A DNA stretch of 64,000 nt from Paraspadella gotoi (GCA_051294375.1 CM119270.1:12638700-12702699), one strand, 5' to 3'; shown: positions 41,298 to 56,169, numbered from the stretch's first letter. The notes: a model not told the origin generated them from the sequence alone. A program made the numbers and translations.

Positions 41298-41861
41298 CAC
41301 TGCGGCGCAAAAAAATTAGCCACTTTTTCATATAGAAAAAAAACGTATTGGATGGTTGAATTTTACAAAGATATAGAAACATAAAACAAAACTTATTGAA
41401 AGATAAATCGATTGGTTCAAATCCCAAAGTGTTCGAAAGTTATACTAGGACGACAAAGTTGATTGGTACAAAAATACAAAAAATTAAAAATTAGTTTTCG
41501 TTAAAAAGAGTCAATAATTTTTCCTTATTAAAATTGTTTATAATATGAAATTGGCTGAACAAATTTAGAATAGAATATCTAAATCAAATTGAAATAAATA
41601 AGGAAACTATATAGAAAAACAATCAGTCAGAAAAAAAATATCATCAACTTAACATCCAAAAAACATTTTTTCCCAATTCTCTTTGAGACTCTGTCTTTAA
41701 AGTATTGCTGTATTCTACTGCCAGAACCAATTAATTTTTTTATTGTACCAATCAATAGCTTTTTCAAAAAGCTATACTTTTCATAATATTTTCTTTAAAT
41801 TAAAAATAAATAGTGGGGTATTTATAGCTAACAAATCGCTCCTTTTTTTTGCCCCACAGTT
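41298..41861. mobile_element. Tc1/mariner-like MITE
   Basis: Left end CACTGCGGCGCAAAAAAA and right end (complement) AACTGTGGGGCAAAAAAAA, each preceded by TA (41296-41297 and 41862-41863), the Tc1/mariner target. Interior is AT-rich with no recognisable transposase. Lies about 110 bp upstream of the BTB start codon. Confidence 0.6.
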
Positions 41862-41863
41862 TA

Positions 41864-42820
41864 TACATACCAAACAAATTTAAACATCATGGCGGGATAA
41901 GTGTGAAGTTTTTAGATGATAACTATATGATTCAAATTCTTAATTAAAAATTTGGGAACTTCCTGATCTTAGAATCTCTAGTTTTTTTATTAATCCTGAT
42001 TATGAAAGAGATAAGCAAAGCTACTGGTTATTTTTGATCGTGCCACAGTGTACGTTGTAAATCACGAGCTCGCTCGTGATTATTCTCGTTGATCCTAATA
42101 ATTCTAATAATTTAGTAGAAATTGTTGTTTGGGAAAATCCAAACTGGAAATGACAAAAACTATATTTTTCTCCAATTTTTTTATAGGTCAGTTCTGTTTT
42201 TATTCTTCCTTTTTCGGTATTTGGTTCTGAATTTCTTCTGGTTAAATTCGAACTTATTAAACAAAAAATGGACACCAAATAAAAAAAAGAACCGAAAAAT
42301 TCATCTGTCAGTCTAAAGAAAGAACCGCTCTTGACGTCAATCGTCGGTCTACAGGCGAAGAAGGTTAAAGCGACACCCGTTGAGTAACTGCCGAGACGTT
42401 ACTCGTAAATTTACAGCTAAAACCGTTTAGGATGAAACCCGTCAAACCCCAGGGAAGGCTGTAGAATACAACAAGCTCACCTAGCTTTAACCCTAAAGAC
42501 AAAGAAGAGAGAGANNNNNNNNNNGATGATCGAATCGGCTCTCGTTCACTCAAGTCTTCTTTTCTTTCGCTTTTAAAATGTAAAGAAAGGTTGGAGATAG
42601 GAGATAAAGAGAAGTGGGAAGGAAAGGACAGGGAAATAAAAAGGTAGGCTCGTAGATTCCTTTTTTTTTTATATTGCGGTTATTACGTGGATCACGTGAC
42701 TTGGTTGCTCGGTCACGTGTCGAGTTCATCGTAAGTATGTCGTCGTGTGTAGGCAAATAGGGGGGCCCCAGGAAGGTGATTGGGGAGCCAGATAACAGCG
42801 ATCATATCTCATAAGAGGAA
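41864..42820. other. non-coding interval, no gene seen
   Basis: AT-rich to mixed sequence with a 10-N gap at 42515-42524. Short frames only. Confidence 0.5.
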
Positions 42821-42842
42821 AGGAGAGAGGAGAGAGAGAGAG

Positions 42843-42924
<82 letters not shown>

Positions 42925-42925
42925 G
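42821..42925. repeat. (GA)n microsatellite
   Basis: About 100 bp of GA units with AAG and GATA interruptions. Confidence 0.9.
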
Positions 42926-43052
42926 CGCTTAAACTTCCCACAAAAAGTTATCTTTAAAATTTTCATTGAGAGAATGGTTTGAATGAAATTTACGAAAGAC
43001 CTGATTCTTGCGCAATAACAAGTCATAACTTGTTAATTTTTAACACGTTGCA

Positions 43053-43192
43053 GGAAATAGAGCCCACATATCCGTGAATCGATTGAGCGCTGAGAACGAC
43101 GATCTAACAATTCGGTTTGGTTCAAAACCCGAACTCCATGTGACTTTAACCGTGAATTTGTCGATGTTGGTTTTATATAATTTTGACCCTCA
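43053..43192 (+). CDS. possible orphan exon, unrecognised
   Basis: After AACACGTTGCAG a frame reads NRAHISVNRLSAENDDLTIR, FGSKPELHVTLTVNLSMLVL and YNFDPQR, then stops. Alternating hydrophobic residues look protein-like and the acceptor is plausible, but no donor or partner exon was found. Could be chance. Confidence 0.2.
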
Positions 43193-44083
43193 GCGTTGAT
43201 TCGTAATTGCATGTTTTTTGTTGTTTCTTCTCTTCTTACTTTTTTTCTTAGAAAATACGGCAACCAGGCGTCTTTACTTTTCAGCCAGTGAAAAATGATT
43301 GTTTGGGTTGCTTGGTTAAAAAGTGCCGTTTTTTATTTGATTTTCTTTTCCTTCTTTTTTATGTAGTATGTACTCTTTTAATAATGCTGTATTTCTAATA
43401 AAATTGTTGGGGTAAATATCATTTCAGTTTTAAAGGCAAACGATATTTCTCTATACTTCGCCGCGTCTTTGTATTATTATTGTTAGTGTTATGTTATTAC
43501 TTAGGTCTCAAGTCGACTACCGATTTTTCAAGATCTCCCATTAATTTCCCCATTTCCCGCTTTAAAAGCTTATTTATTTCTTTCGAGTCTGTCCCTTCCT
43601 TTAAAACTGCTTCTTATTTCTCATTTTCAGTCTTGCCTCAACCCTCAACATTTTTTTTTATATTTCAGATTGTTTAGTCTCGATATTTTTTGAACATTTT
43701 TATTTCTTTTTGTTATTTATTTACTTTTTATATGCCTCAGGATAAAGACGTCGATAATATTAACGATAATCATTTAGTGCGTCTTATTATTCATATATAG
43801 ATATTATTATAATTAGTATTATCAAACATATCATGTCGTACGGCGCGGGAGGCTACGACGGAAGTGACGCTTATTGTGAACCTTTTAATCTCCTTCACAA
43901 ATCAGGAAGATAACTCTTTTTTTTTTCTTCCCGGAAAAGACAAAAAAAGATTTGAAAAATTCAGATGGAGAAGAGAGAGAGAGAGTAGAGAGGAGAGAGA
44001 GAAGAGAGAGAGAGAAGAGAGTCGAGAGAGAGGATTGGAGAGAGAGAGAGAGATGGATATAATCATTTATTATGTCATATATA
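43193..44083. other. non-coding interval, no gene seen
   Basis: AT-rich, with a GA microsatellite at 43970-44053. Confidence 0.5.
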
Positions 44084-44884
44084 CTATCTAGTTTGCCAAA
44101 GATTTTCAAACTGTTGAATAGTATGAGGACTGCTAAGGCCTGTGAAGTAAATTGTCTTTAACGAGAACGCTTCCAGGGAGAGTTTACAAACTGCCGAGGA
44201 TCTAAGACCGAAAGAAGGCAAGGTCGCTGAAGATGCTGAGTTTGCAGAATCAGACCAACGAGACATCATTCTATATCAAGTTTTCGTGAATGAAAATTGT
44301 GTCGATCTCCAAAGATTTCTCGCTTTTGTCGTCCTGTTGATAGAATTGAAAAAAAAAATTAATAGTTTATGAAAAATCGGTTCGTATATTGGCAAGATGT
44401 TCGATCGACCTGTATGATATCATTCTCCAGTTTTGACCGTGTATTTTAATGGCCGTCAAGATCCAATCTGAAGAGATGATGGTCCCGCCCCAAACATGCT
44501 GTTTCAAATGAATCAATCAACCAATCAATCAATTAATGATACAATATCCTGCCCAAAGAGATGACGCTCTCAGTGCAATTTAGAGATAAAAGTATCGAGA
44601 TTTCTTAGTATCTGGGCGTGCCCAGTTATAAACGTTATCACTTTTTGGTTTCATCGTGCGTTCGTCATCGTCGTCGTCTTCGTCATCGTCATCGTCGTAA
44701 ATGTCGGACGAATGACATTTGTCGGCGTCGGATCGATCATAAAAATTAGGGAAAAAAATACTTTTTTATAAGATCGATTAAAAATTAATACCGACTCGGA
44801 CTTTGAAGATAGACCAAGTATTTAAATAAACAATTGTATTTAACTATTTAACTAAGTTAATTTGTTTAACCTAATATAGTTTTT

Positions 44885-45105
44885 GATATTATTTGTTTTT
44901 TTTTACTAGTTGTTTCAAATAATTGACTTCGTAAGGCCAACGCTTAAAATTTTCCTTGTCGAAGCTCAGAGTTTGAAATTTCGAAGGTGAAATATTGAAG
45001 TCGTAAATATTCACCTGAGAAGCGTCAAAGACTAAATGATTAGTGAAGTTTTTATGAAGTATTATCATTACGACAACGAATGCTATGACATCTTGAGCTC
45101 ATGGC
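44885..45105 (-). CDS. possible exon inside the protease relic, unrecognised
   Basis: Minus-strand frame of about 67 codons containing MIILHKNFTNHLVFDASQ, VNIYDFNISPSKFQTLSF and DKENFKRWPYE before a stop. Protein-like but with no motif I recognise. CAG|GTGAAT within it could be a donor. It lies between two protease pieces, so it may be another worn exon. Confidence 0.2.
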
Positions 45106-45234
45106 GAAATATTGCTATCATTTCATGGTGACTAAAAAGTTGAACAATCCGTTGTTGTACCTCTTTGGGTAGAAAGTACAAAATCATTTATTAAGGCAAC
45201 AGCCGGGTTGCCTGTGACGCCCATTGGGATGGGG

Positions 45235-45424
45235 NNNNNNNNNNNNNNNNNNNNNNNNNNNNNNNNNNNNNNNNNNNNNNNNNNNNNNNNNNNNNNNNNN
45301 NNNNNNNNNNNNNNNNNNNNNNNNNNNNNNNNNNNNNNNNNNNNNNNNNNNNNNNNNNNNNNNNNNNNNNNNNNNNNNNNNNNNNNNNNNNNNNNNNNNN
45401 NNNNNNNNNNNNNNNNNNNNNNNN
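45235..45424. other. assembly gap (190 N)
   Basis: Flanked by GC-containing sequence (AACAGCCGGGTTGCC left, CTTCGCCGGGGATATCATCC right) unlike its AT-rich surroundings. Confidence 0.95.
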
Positions 45425-45644
45425 ACTGACGCATCCAGACATTGGCGCTTTAACCCTAGGACGGTCTCGCTTTGCGAACACGAGATATTACGCGGGCCAT
45501 ATCCTCGCAGTTTAAACTGTTAAACTTCGCGCAGTTTCGGGGAAGAGAACTATAAGTTCACCGCAACTACGCCCTGCGGCGGCCTTCGCCGGGGATATCA
45601 TCCCGGAAAATCCCCGCCCAAATTCATGACGGGGACGAGAAATG

Positions 45645-46569
45645 GCCTACTCTCTCTCTCTCCCTCTCTCTCTCTCTCTATCTATCTCTCTATCTCTCTC
45701 TCTGTTTTTTTGGGCTTCAAGGTATCAATAGCGATAACAATGAGGGTCATAGATTTGAATTTTTCTTTGCTTTCTTTTAATATATTTTTAAATACTACAG
45801 AAATATTAATGACAGAAAAATTAAGAAAAAAAAAAGAAAGAAAAAATATAGGAAAAAAAGAAAAAAAAAGAAAAGAAGAAAAATATAATTAAAAAAGAAA
45901 GAAAGAAAGAAAGACAATATAGTATATTGTATGTGTAGAAAAGTGTGTTATTGAGCTGGATATACAGCTTCGATGGAATAGAGTGCTAATAAAGACTTGA
46001 AGTAAAATCAAAACAACAACAACAACAAATGTCTCAAAAAAATCGTTGATTGCTATAATTGCAAACTTTTTCTAAGCAGACTTCAACAAACCATAGAGAC
46101 TTGGCTTAAGTAACATATCTACTATTTTTTGTTTTATTTTTTTATAGTTCGGTTGTACCCAATTGTCATTCCAAAATATTGATAATTGCATTGTGAATCA
46201 AAAAAAAAGAGAGACAACAGAGAGAGAGAGAGAGATATATATAATATATTGAATATAAAAAAAAAGAGAGAAAGAGGTAGACAAAAGAGAGAGAAAGAAA
46301 GTGAGGAAGAGAGATAAAAATAGAAAAAAAAGAGAAATAGAGTGAGAAAGAGATAGAGATAGCAAAGAGAGATAAAGAGAGAGAGAGATTTAGGACGAGA
46401 GACAGAGAGACAGAAAGAGAGAGCAGAGACAGAGAGAGTAGATATCAACTTGAAAATAAAAAAGAAGGAGAGAGGGACAAGAGAGACAACGAGAGAAAGT
46501 GAGGAGGAGAGAATAAAATGATGAAGAAAAAAAGAATAGACGTGAGAAAAGAGAGAGATACAGATTGAA

Positions 46570-46600
<31 letters not shown>

Positions 46601-46700
46601 GAGAGAGACGAGATAGATTGGAAAGAGAGAGAGGAGTAGAGAGAGATGAAAATAGAAAATGAAGAGAAGGAGAGAGGTAGACGGACAGAGAGAGAGGAGA
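45645..46700. repeat. CT then A/G-rich microsatellites
   Basis: (CT)n at 45649-45705, AAAGAAAG at 45825-45915, GAGA-rich at 46200-46700. Frames through these are low-complexity. Confidence 0.85.
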
Positions 46701-46848
46701 ATATAAAATAGAGGGTTAGGAATGAAATCTAAATGCAAATAAATTATTTATTTTTTAAATTAGGATTGTTAAGGTTTCGTACTGTTATTGTTAAAATATT
46801 TTTTCATAACCAAGGACTGCACCATGATGATGATTCACGCGGGACAGC

Positions 46849-46957
46849 GGCTTCAAACGTCAATCCCCATCAAAAATAGCGGCGGGGATTCCCTGCCGTG
46901 GATAAGGCATAAGGCTTCAAACAGTAATCCCCGTGAAAAATAGTGGTAGGGATTCCC
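46849..46957. repeat. two tandem 64-bp repeat units
   Basis: GGCTTCAAACGTCAATCCCC, ATCAAAAATAGCGGCGGGG and ATTCCC at 46849-46893 recur with few changes at 46913-46957. Confidence 0.75.
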
Positions 46958-47352
46958 CAAAACAGAGGGAAAAAAGACAATTTTCGTGAACAGAAAGAGG
47001 GCGCAGTTGAAACTGTCCCCTTATAGCCAGTTCAAACTGCGCCTTATTGGACGGGGTCATACTTGGCGAACACAGAGTGAAGTCGTTAGGACTGTGGATG
47101 GAACACAACGCTTGGGATGGTGTGTTCCCCCTCTGAGCCAAGTGGACGTGAGGTGGCATGAATATACCACCACAATATTGCAACGAGATTTTCCAGGGGA
47201 ATTCGCCGAGTCCCGCGTCGACTCCCACGTCGACGCCTCTGACGATGCGATTCGATGATACTTTGCGACCGCATTGGGAAAACCCGAGGCCAACCCCAAA
47301 GACAAGCCCAATGACAAAAAGAGAATCGCGACTAATATAATAGAAAGTTCGT

Positions 47353-49528
<2,176 letters not shown>

Positions 49529-49744
49529 NNNNNNNNNNNNNNNNNNNNNNNNNCTCCACCCCAAACTCCACCCCTAACTCCACCTCCCAACTAACCCCCA
49601 ACTCCCCCACCAAACCCCCACTCACTCCAACCCTCCAGAAAAAAAAAATCATCTCGACATTAGTTTCTTTCATCGATCGAATTTTTCTTCTCCTTCAAAA
49701 TTCGTAGTTTTTCGTTTTCCAACTCGAAAATTGGGAATAAAAGA

Positions 49745-50490
49745 CGTTTGTTCTTTTTTTTTTTTCTCATAAGAAAACCGTTGACTGCCTCGTCTGCCTT
49801 TTATAAAAGATTTTTTTTTTTCTCCGCCAAATTTTTTGGGAGGCTTCTCAGGCCATGATGAAAATGTCTGGTTTAAATTGTGATACAAGAATATTGTTAC
49901 AGTGCTTTACTTATTCGACCTTAGTAAAAAAAACTGTCTGGGGCATCTTGCCTTTCAAATTCAAAGTTAGTTCACATTTGCCTCCGATTTAGTTCAGTTA
50001 TACCCAAAACATACAATTAAAAAAGGATTTTAAAAATAAATCGCGTTTTCTTTTTTCTTTTCTTCTTTTCTTTTCTTTTTTCAGGCTTTTTTTCGATCAC
50101 GAAGGACTCTTAAACCATCTATTGTTCTTTTTTTTTCAATCTGTTTTTCCTTTTTCGACGCGACTGTCGCATTTCCATCAAAAACATTAAGCGATACAAT
50201 GAGAAGCGGAATGGAGAGCGAGAACAAATGGAATCCTTCCGCGTTTTCTCACTCAAAAAACCTTTCAATTTCGTTTTATCTCTCCTCATTTTTATTTTTC
50301 CTTTCCAACAAAAAAACTTTCATTTTCCCACTTTTCTCTTTTGAACAATTACTTTTGTTGGAAAGAAAAATAACCAATGGTTGGTTCCTGTATGTAAAAG
50401 AGAGGCGAGGGTTCTTCTGAAAATATCTGGGGCAAGGTTTGAATTTTATTCAACGTTTGGTAGAGACTTGTAAACATAACGCTAGTTTCC

Positions 50491-50523
<33 letters not shown>

Positions 50524-50996
50524 CTCTCTCTCACTCTCTCTTACTCTCGCTCTCACATTTCTTTTGGTAATCGTTACGTTTAGCTTAATTTTATTCTAGG
50601 GATTCTAGGTCAAAAATACATTAATTTTAAAAACTTCGGATTCCGAAATCAGATGTTCAAAAAGAGAGCGAGAAAGAAAGAAAGAAGGAACGACCCAGAC
50701 GTTACGGTTTTTTTTTCTCATAAGAAAAACCCTTGACTGCCTCGTCTGCCTTTTATAAAAGATTTTTTTTTTCCTCCGCCAAATTTTTTGGGAGGCTTCT
50801 CAGGCCCATGATGAAAAATGTCTGGTTTAAATTGTGATAAAGAATATTGTTACAGTCTTTACTTATTCGACTTAGTAAAAAAAACTGTCTGGGGCATCTT
50901 GCCTTTCAAATTCAAAGTTAGTTCACATTTGCCTCCGATTTAGTTCAGTTATACCCAAAACAACAATTAAAAAAAGGATTTTTAAAAATAATCGCG

Positions 50997-51029
<33 letters not shown>

Positions 51030-51430
51030 CCAGCTTTTTTTCGATCACGAAGGACTCTTAACCATCTATTGTTCTTTTTTTTTTCAATCTGTTTTCCTTT
51101 TTCGACCGACTGTCGCATTTCCATCAAAAACATTAAGCGATACAATGAGAGCGGAATGGAGAGCGAGACAATGGAATCCTTCCGCGTTTTCTCACTCAAA
51201 AAAACCTTTCAATTTCGTTTTCTCTCTCATTTTTATTTTTCTTTCCAACAAAAAAAACTTTCATTTTCCCACTTTTCTATTTTGAGCAATTACCTTTTGT
51301 TGGAAAGAAAAATAACAATGGTTGGTTCCTGTATGTAAAAGAGAGGCGAGGGTTCTTCTGAAAATATCTGGGGCAAGGTTTGAATTTATTCAACGTTTGG
51401 TAGAGACTTGTAAACATAACGCTAGTTTCC

Positions 51431-51463
<33 letters not shown>

Positions 51464-51634
51464 CTCTCTCTCACTCTCTCTCTACTCTCGCTCTCACTTT
51501 CTTTTGGTAATCGTTACGTTTAGCTTAATTTTATTCTAGGGATTCTAAGGTCAAAAATACATTAATTTAAAAACTTCGGATTCCGAAATCAGATGTTCAA
51601 AAAGAGAGCGAGAAAGAAAGAAAGAAGGAACGAC
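49745..51634. repeat. tandem duplication of about 945 bp ending at a 10-N gap
   Basis: 49755-50695 and 50708-51634 share CTCATAAGAAAA, GACTGCCTCGTCTGCC, GGGAGGCTTCTCAGGCC, GTTGGTTCCTGTATGTAAAA and a CT microsatellite, differing by single-base indels. The second copy stops at the gap 51635-51644. No gene inside. Confidence 0.8.
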
Positions 51635-51699
51635 NNNNNNNNNNCGATGGATCGTCTTGAGTTTATGATATTTTTTTTGCACTCGGGCAATCTATTTTC

Positions 51700-52067
51700 G
51701 GCCTCGGGAAAAAACCTCATCACCACTTTTTGTCATTAAGTCGATCACCACTTTGGCCATCACCCAAATCACCACTCGCCACCTGAATCACCATTTGACT
51801 CAACTCGCCGATTTAGTCATGACCTCAATCACTATTTAACTAATCTATATCCTATTTATCACCTTAATCACCTAAATCCCCACTCATTCATCACCACCAA
51901 TCACCTCTTCAGTCACCACCTCACTCATCGCCTCTATTCACGCCATCTATTAACCGAAAAATGAAAATAACAGCCCCATCAAGAAAGAGTCAGGGATCCA
52001 TTCACTCCATCACTACCCCATCACTACCAAGCAATTACCTCTCTCACCGTCGTGACCACCTTCACTC
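51700..52067. repeat. degenerate TCACCAC minisatellite
   Basis: CATCACCACTTT, ATCACCTCTT, AATCACCACTC-like words recur to the edge of a 303-N gap (52068-52370). Confidence 0.7.
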
Positions 52068-52370
52068 NNNNNNNNNNNNNNNNNNNNNNNNNNNNNNNNN
52101 NNNNNNNNNNNNNNNNNNNNNNNNNNNNNNNNNNNNNNNNNNNNNNNNNNNNNNNNNNNNNNNNNNNNNNNNNNNNNNNNNNNNNNNNNNNNNNNNNNNN
52201 NNNNNNNNNNNNNNNNNNNNNNNNNNNNNNNNNNNNNNNNNNNNNNNNNNNNNNNNNNNNNNNNNNNNNNNNNNNNNNNNNNNNNNNNNNNNNNNNNNNN
52301 NNNNNNNNNNNNNNNNNNNNNNNNNNNNNNNNNNNNNNNNNNNNNNNNNNNNNNNNNNNNNNNNNNNNNN

Positions 52371-53620
52371 CTCTATCTCTCTCCCTCTCTCATTTTCTCT
52401 TTCCCTCTCTCTCTCTCTCACATTGAAAACAACTTTTAACTTTTCGTTTTTGTTTTGTTTTCATTTAGTTTTCTAATTCTTTCTTTATCACATTTGACCC
52501 GAGATTTTTGTTTTCCCTCTTGATTTGTTAAAAATAATCATCCCCAACCACTTTTTCTTCGTTCAGACGATCACACAGACGCGAGCACACACAGTCAAAA
52601 CCACCACACACACGNNNNNNNNNNNNNNNNNNNNNNNNNTTCTTTTTATATTTATCATTATTCAAAGCAGGCTTTTATTTTCATCCAATCAACCAGAATC
52701 ATTTTGAAAAGAAAAGTTTTAAATTAACAATACAGTCCGATACCTTAAATTTTGATTCATTCCTCAGTTTTTCTTTCTTATAAATTTGTGAAAAAAGCTG
52801 AAAATCTTTTTAAAATCTAGATCTTACCTTTTTGGCAAAAAAAAAAATTTTAAACTTGAAAAAGTTTTGTTCTTACCAATTTTTTAAAGCAAAATAAGCT
52901 CGCATGATTTTTATCGACATTTTTTAACTACTTTACAACCATAGAGGTGGATTATAAAGAAGGGAGAAAATTCATATGGACTTCAGAACCAGCTTAAGTC
53001 TAAAGGCCGCCCTCAAGACGTTATGTTTCAGCTCTTTACCCCCCCGCTTTCCACTTGTCCCCTTAAGGGTCCGCCCGAGGATTTTGAACAACACAATCAC
53101 TCTTGGTTCTAGAGGTCAGCCAACACGCCCGCTAAAGCTTTTTCCAAGAAACTTAGGAACTTTAACCTATAAACCTTTCAGAATATGTCCAAACGCTTCA
53201 ATCAAAATTTCTTTTTTTAAAAAACTGCTTTTTTAATTGTATTTTGGCATATAATAATTGAAGCCAACCAAACTGACTGAAAGCCAAAAATGTAAATTAT
53301 TTTAAATAGGACCAAGTTCTGATTTTCACCACTTCGTGTACATTAAAATTCCCAATTGATTGTAATCAGATTTACACAGCGTAGGCCCGAGTTTGGCTTT
53401 TGCCTTATCTATGAGTAATAGGCACTAATTAGTTCCTAGCGCCTAATGAAGCGCTAAATCTGTTCTCCTCCAAAAAAATGGTGAGACTGACTTGTTCGAC
53501 GGGTTGTTTGCGTTGAAGCAATGAGCAGGCAGAGAGATCGATGAAGAGAGAAGAGCAGAGAGAAGGGCACAACGACGAGAGAGGACGACGGAAGAGGATG
53601 AGAGAGAGAGAGAGAACGAG
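52371..53620. other. non-coding interval, no gene seen
   Basis: CT microsatellite at 52371-52420, 25-N gap at 52615-52639, remainder AT-rich. Confidence 0.5.
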
Positions 53621-53624
53621 AGGA

Positions 53625-53830
53625 GAGAAATCCGGGCCCGATCCGCTCGGACTTCGCACCGCGACAGAAGCCCGACGATACACATAACAGAGATGTAGAA
53701 AATCTCCCCGTGAATCCTGCGAGTCGGAAGAAGCCGGGGCAAGGAGAAAGGAGTCGCGTCCGGCAAGCCGCCGCCTTGGCGCGCTGCTCCGCTGTGGACG
53801 GCTTGTGCGTCCGCGGAGAGCTGAGTAGTA
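53625..53830. other. GC-rich island upstream of the perlecan exons
   Basis: About 200 bp clearly richer in GC than its flanks (GGGCCCGATCCGCTCGGAC to CTTGTGCGTCCGCGGAG). It lies about 1.1 kb before the first recognised perlecan exon and could hold a promoter or leader exon, but no start or donor could be fixed. Confidence 0.25.
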
Positions 53831-53833
53831 TGA

Positions 53834-53874
<41 letters not shown>

Positions 53875-54889
53875 TCTCCAGGGGCGTATCCACTCTAGTT
53901 GATGGGACCCCCGCGGCGCCAACTTCTTTCTTCGGTATCCCCTCCTATTTATTTATTTACTTTAGAAGGTCGCGAGGAAGAAATAAGAGGAACAGATGGA
54001 GAGAACAAGAAAAAAAAACTAGAGAAAAAGTAACAGAATGAGAAGAGCAGGACGCCAGAGATAAGAGCGCATAGAAAGAGAGAGCAGAGACGATGAGAGA
54101 GAATGAGATCGAGACTTGACTGAGACAGCGAGGAAGAACGAGAATGGAGAGAGAGAGAGCAGAGAACGGAAGAGAGAGCAGGCATTCCCCGTTCGTTTGT
54201 TTTGGCCGATGAAAAATACCTCACGACGCGGACGCCCAACCCATGGCGATTTGAATGAAGAGCAGAGAGAGAGAGAGAGAGACGAGAGAGAGACGAGGAT
54301 GAGAGGGAATGAGAGGGGAGAGATGTATGAGAGATGAGAGAGAGATGGAGAGAGAGAGAGAGAGAGAGATACATGATTTAGGCGACCCGCAACGATTTTG
54401 CGCGCTGCCGTCTAATTGCAAGTAGAGAGATGTTACTTGTTTGAAATATTTTTTCTTCATGACGACCTGACGATACTTGAGAGAAAAAAAAGTCTCAACG
54501 TTCGATCTCGTGAAAAAAATCAAAAAGCGAGAGGCTCTGATAAAATTTTAAAATGACATCATCGGTGAATATTTAGAAACAGGCGATAATCTTATTTCGA
54601 GAGATTCGTCTAAGAATGAGATGAAATTCCGTCGCTAATCCGTTTCTATTCCGTCTCTAATCCGTTATTGCTCGGCGGCGGTTATGATTCCTGTGATGAT
54701 AGAATCTCAAAGCTCAAACAAAAAGAGTTAAAATTTGTTAATTTTTTTGGGTCGATCCACAATTATTTTTTAAATTTCCTTGTTTTTTTTATCCCTATAG
54801 ATTCGCCATTCTCCACAATATTTTCTATTTTGTCTCACGTCCAAAATTCCGTTTGCTAACTTTTTTTTTTCCCGCCCTTTTTCTCTCAG

Positions 54890-55250
54890 GCCACCTCGCC
54901 GAGCTCCTCCCACGCAGACTCCCACCATCCCTTCTCCTCCTCCTCCTCCTCCTCCTCACATACGCTCACCAATCAGCATCGACCAGAGTCTCCTCAATCA
55001 AAAGACCACCTCACCTCATCCTCCTCTTCCTCCTCCTCCTCCGCCGCCGCCTCTAAATGGTCACGTGACTCTGAGGAGACGTCGCCCTGGTCGGCGGCGA
55101 AGGCGTTGCTCCATCTCACGGACGACGAAGATCTCGTCAACGACGATCCGGGCAGCGGCGTCGGCGGGATCGACTACGACGGCAGCGGCGGCGGAGACGT
55201 CGGCCGCGGCGGCGATGCCACGCCCATTCCGCCGAGCGACAAGTATCCGG
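54890..55250 (+). CDS. trol: perlecan exon: Ser-rich and glycosaminoglycan-attachment region
   Basis: Acceptor TTTCTCTCAG, donor CCGG|GTAAGG, 120 codons plus one base, fully open. Ser runs, then [38 protein letters not shown] and [11 protein letters not shown]. Ser-Gly pairs next to acidic residues ([16 protein letters not shown]) are the known xylosyltransferase acceptor pattern for heparan sulfate. Position just before the SEA domain matches domain I of vertebrate perlecan. Confidence 0.75.
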
Positions 55251-56137
55251 GTAAGGAGAGACGGAAGAGTGAAAAAAGGGATGAGGTTCGTTTAGTCCAG
55301 CTATGAGATTAATGGTTGATGGTTTTCAAGATGGCGGATGTATGATTGATGGATTGACGGAGTCTCGCATATTTTGTTCTTAATATATAAGAATATTAAA
55401 ATCGGCAACAATTGCCTATTTTCCCCCCAAAACTCCAAATACAATATTTATAATTTCTCCACATAAATACTAGGTCCCGGGTTAAAAGTGATCTTTTCTC
55501 TTTCGTACTTCTAACTTTTTTTTTCTCCTTCAAGAGTTCAAAGACTTTACCATATATCGAAAGTTCAATCATGTCAGCGCGAAACGTTTCGACGAAAAAG
55601 GTAGATGGCATTCTTTCGAGAAGTTGCGTCTTTCGTTTGAAATCGCCAAAAATGCTGTCGCTCCCATTGAAGTCACCAGAGAGTGTGAGCCGCTTCGAAA
55701 TCAAATTACGACTGATTTGTTTCACGTTACGCAAAACGTGACTCGCTTTTCATCGCCGATTATGTGATTTCATAAACTCTTAACATTAAAAGCGTCTTAC
55801 GAAACCTAAGAGTAATTTGAACAGATCTCTTTTGACGCATTAGTTAACACTTCATTCTCCTTGCCAACATTTTTTTTTTGTAACGAGCTAATAATATTGA
55901 TTTTTTTATTTTCCGAGCAAATAACTGAATACGGAAGAAAAATTACCGAGCTTAAAATTACGCTTTCCCTCGAAATTTTCTCTTGACTTTGTGGTTCAAA
56001 TTCCATTAAATATTCTTTGTTTTTTTCTTTTTTCTTTTTTTTTTTTAATTTAATCTAATTTGGCGCAAACAGAAAAAAAAAATTAGAAAGAAATAAAAAA
56101 ACAAACAACATTATTATGACTCCGTTTCCCCCTTGTT

Positions 56138-56169
<32 letters not shown>

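Larger units (their letters stand above)
44090..47330 (-). pseudogene. trypsin-like serine protease relic
   Basis: Minus strand, three recognisable pieces. 47330-47170: CGRKVSSNR|IVRGVDVGVD then AGLGEFPWKISLQYCGG, the zymogen cleavage site (Arg-Ile) and N-terminus of a chymotrypsin fold. 44498-44410: HVWGGTIISSDWILTAIKIH after TTTGAAACAG; the Cys before Gly-Gly is Trp and the catalytic His of the usual TAAHC is absent. 44333-about 44090: SLEIDTIFIHENLI, a TAG stop, then NDVSLV, the catalytic Asp region, followed by frameshifts. The Ser195 region was not found. Exon phases do not join and a gap (45235-45424) sits in the first intron. Family is clear; the gene is dead. Confidence 0.75.
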
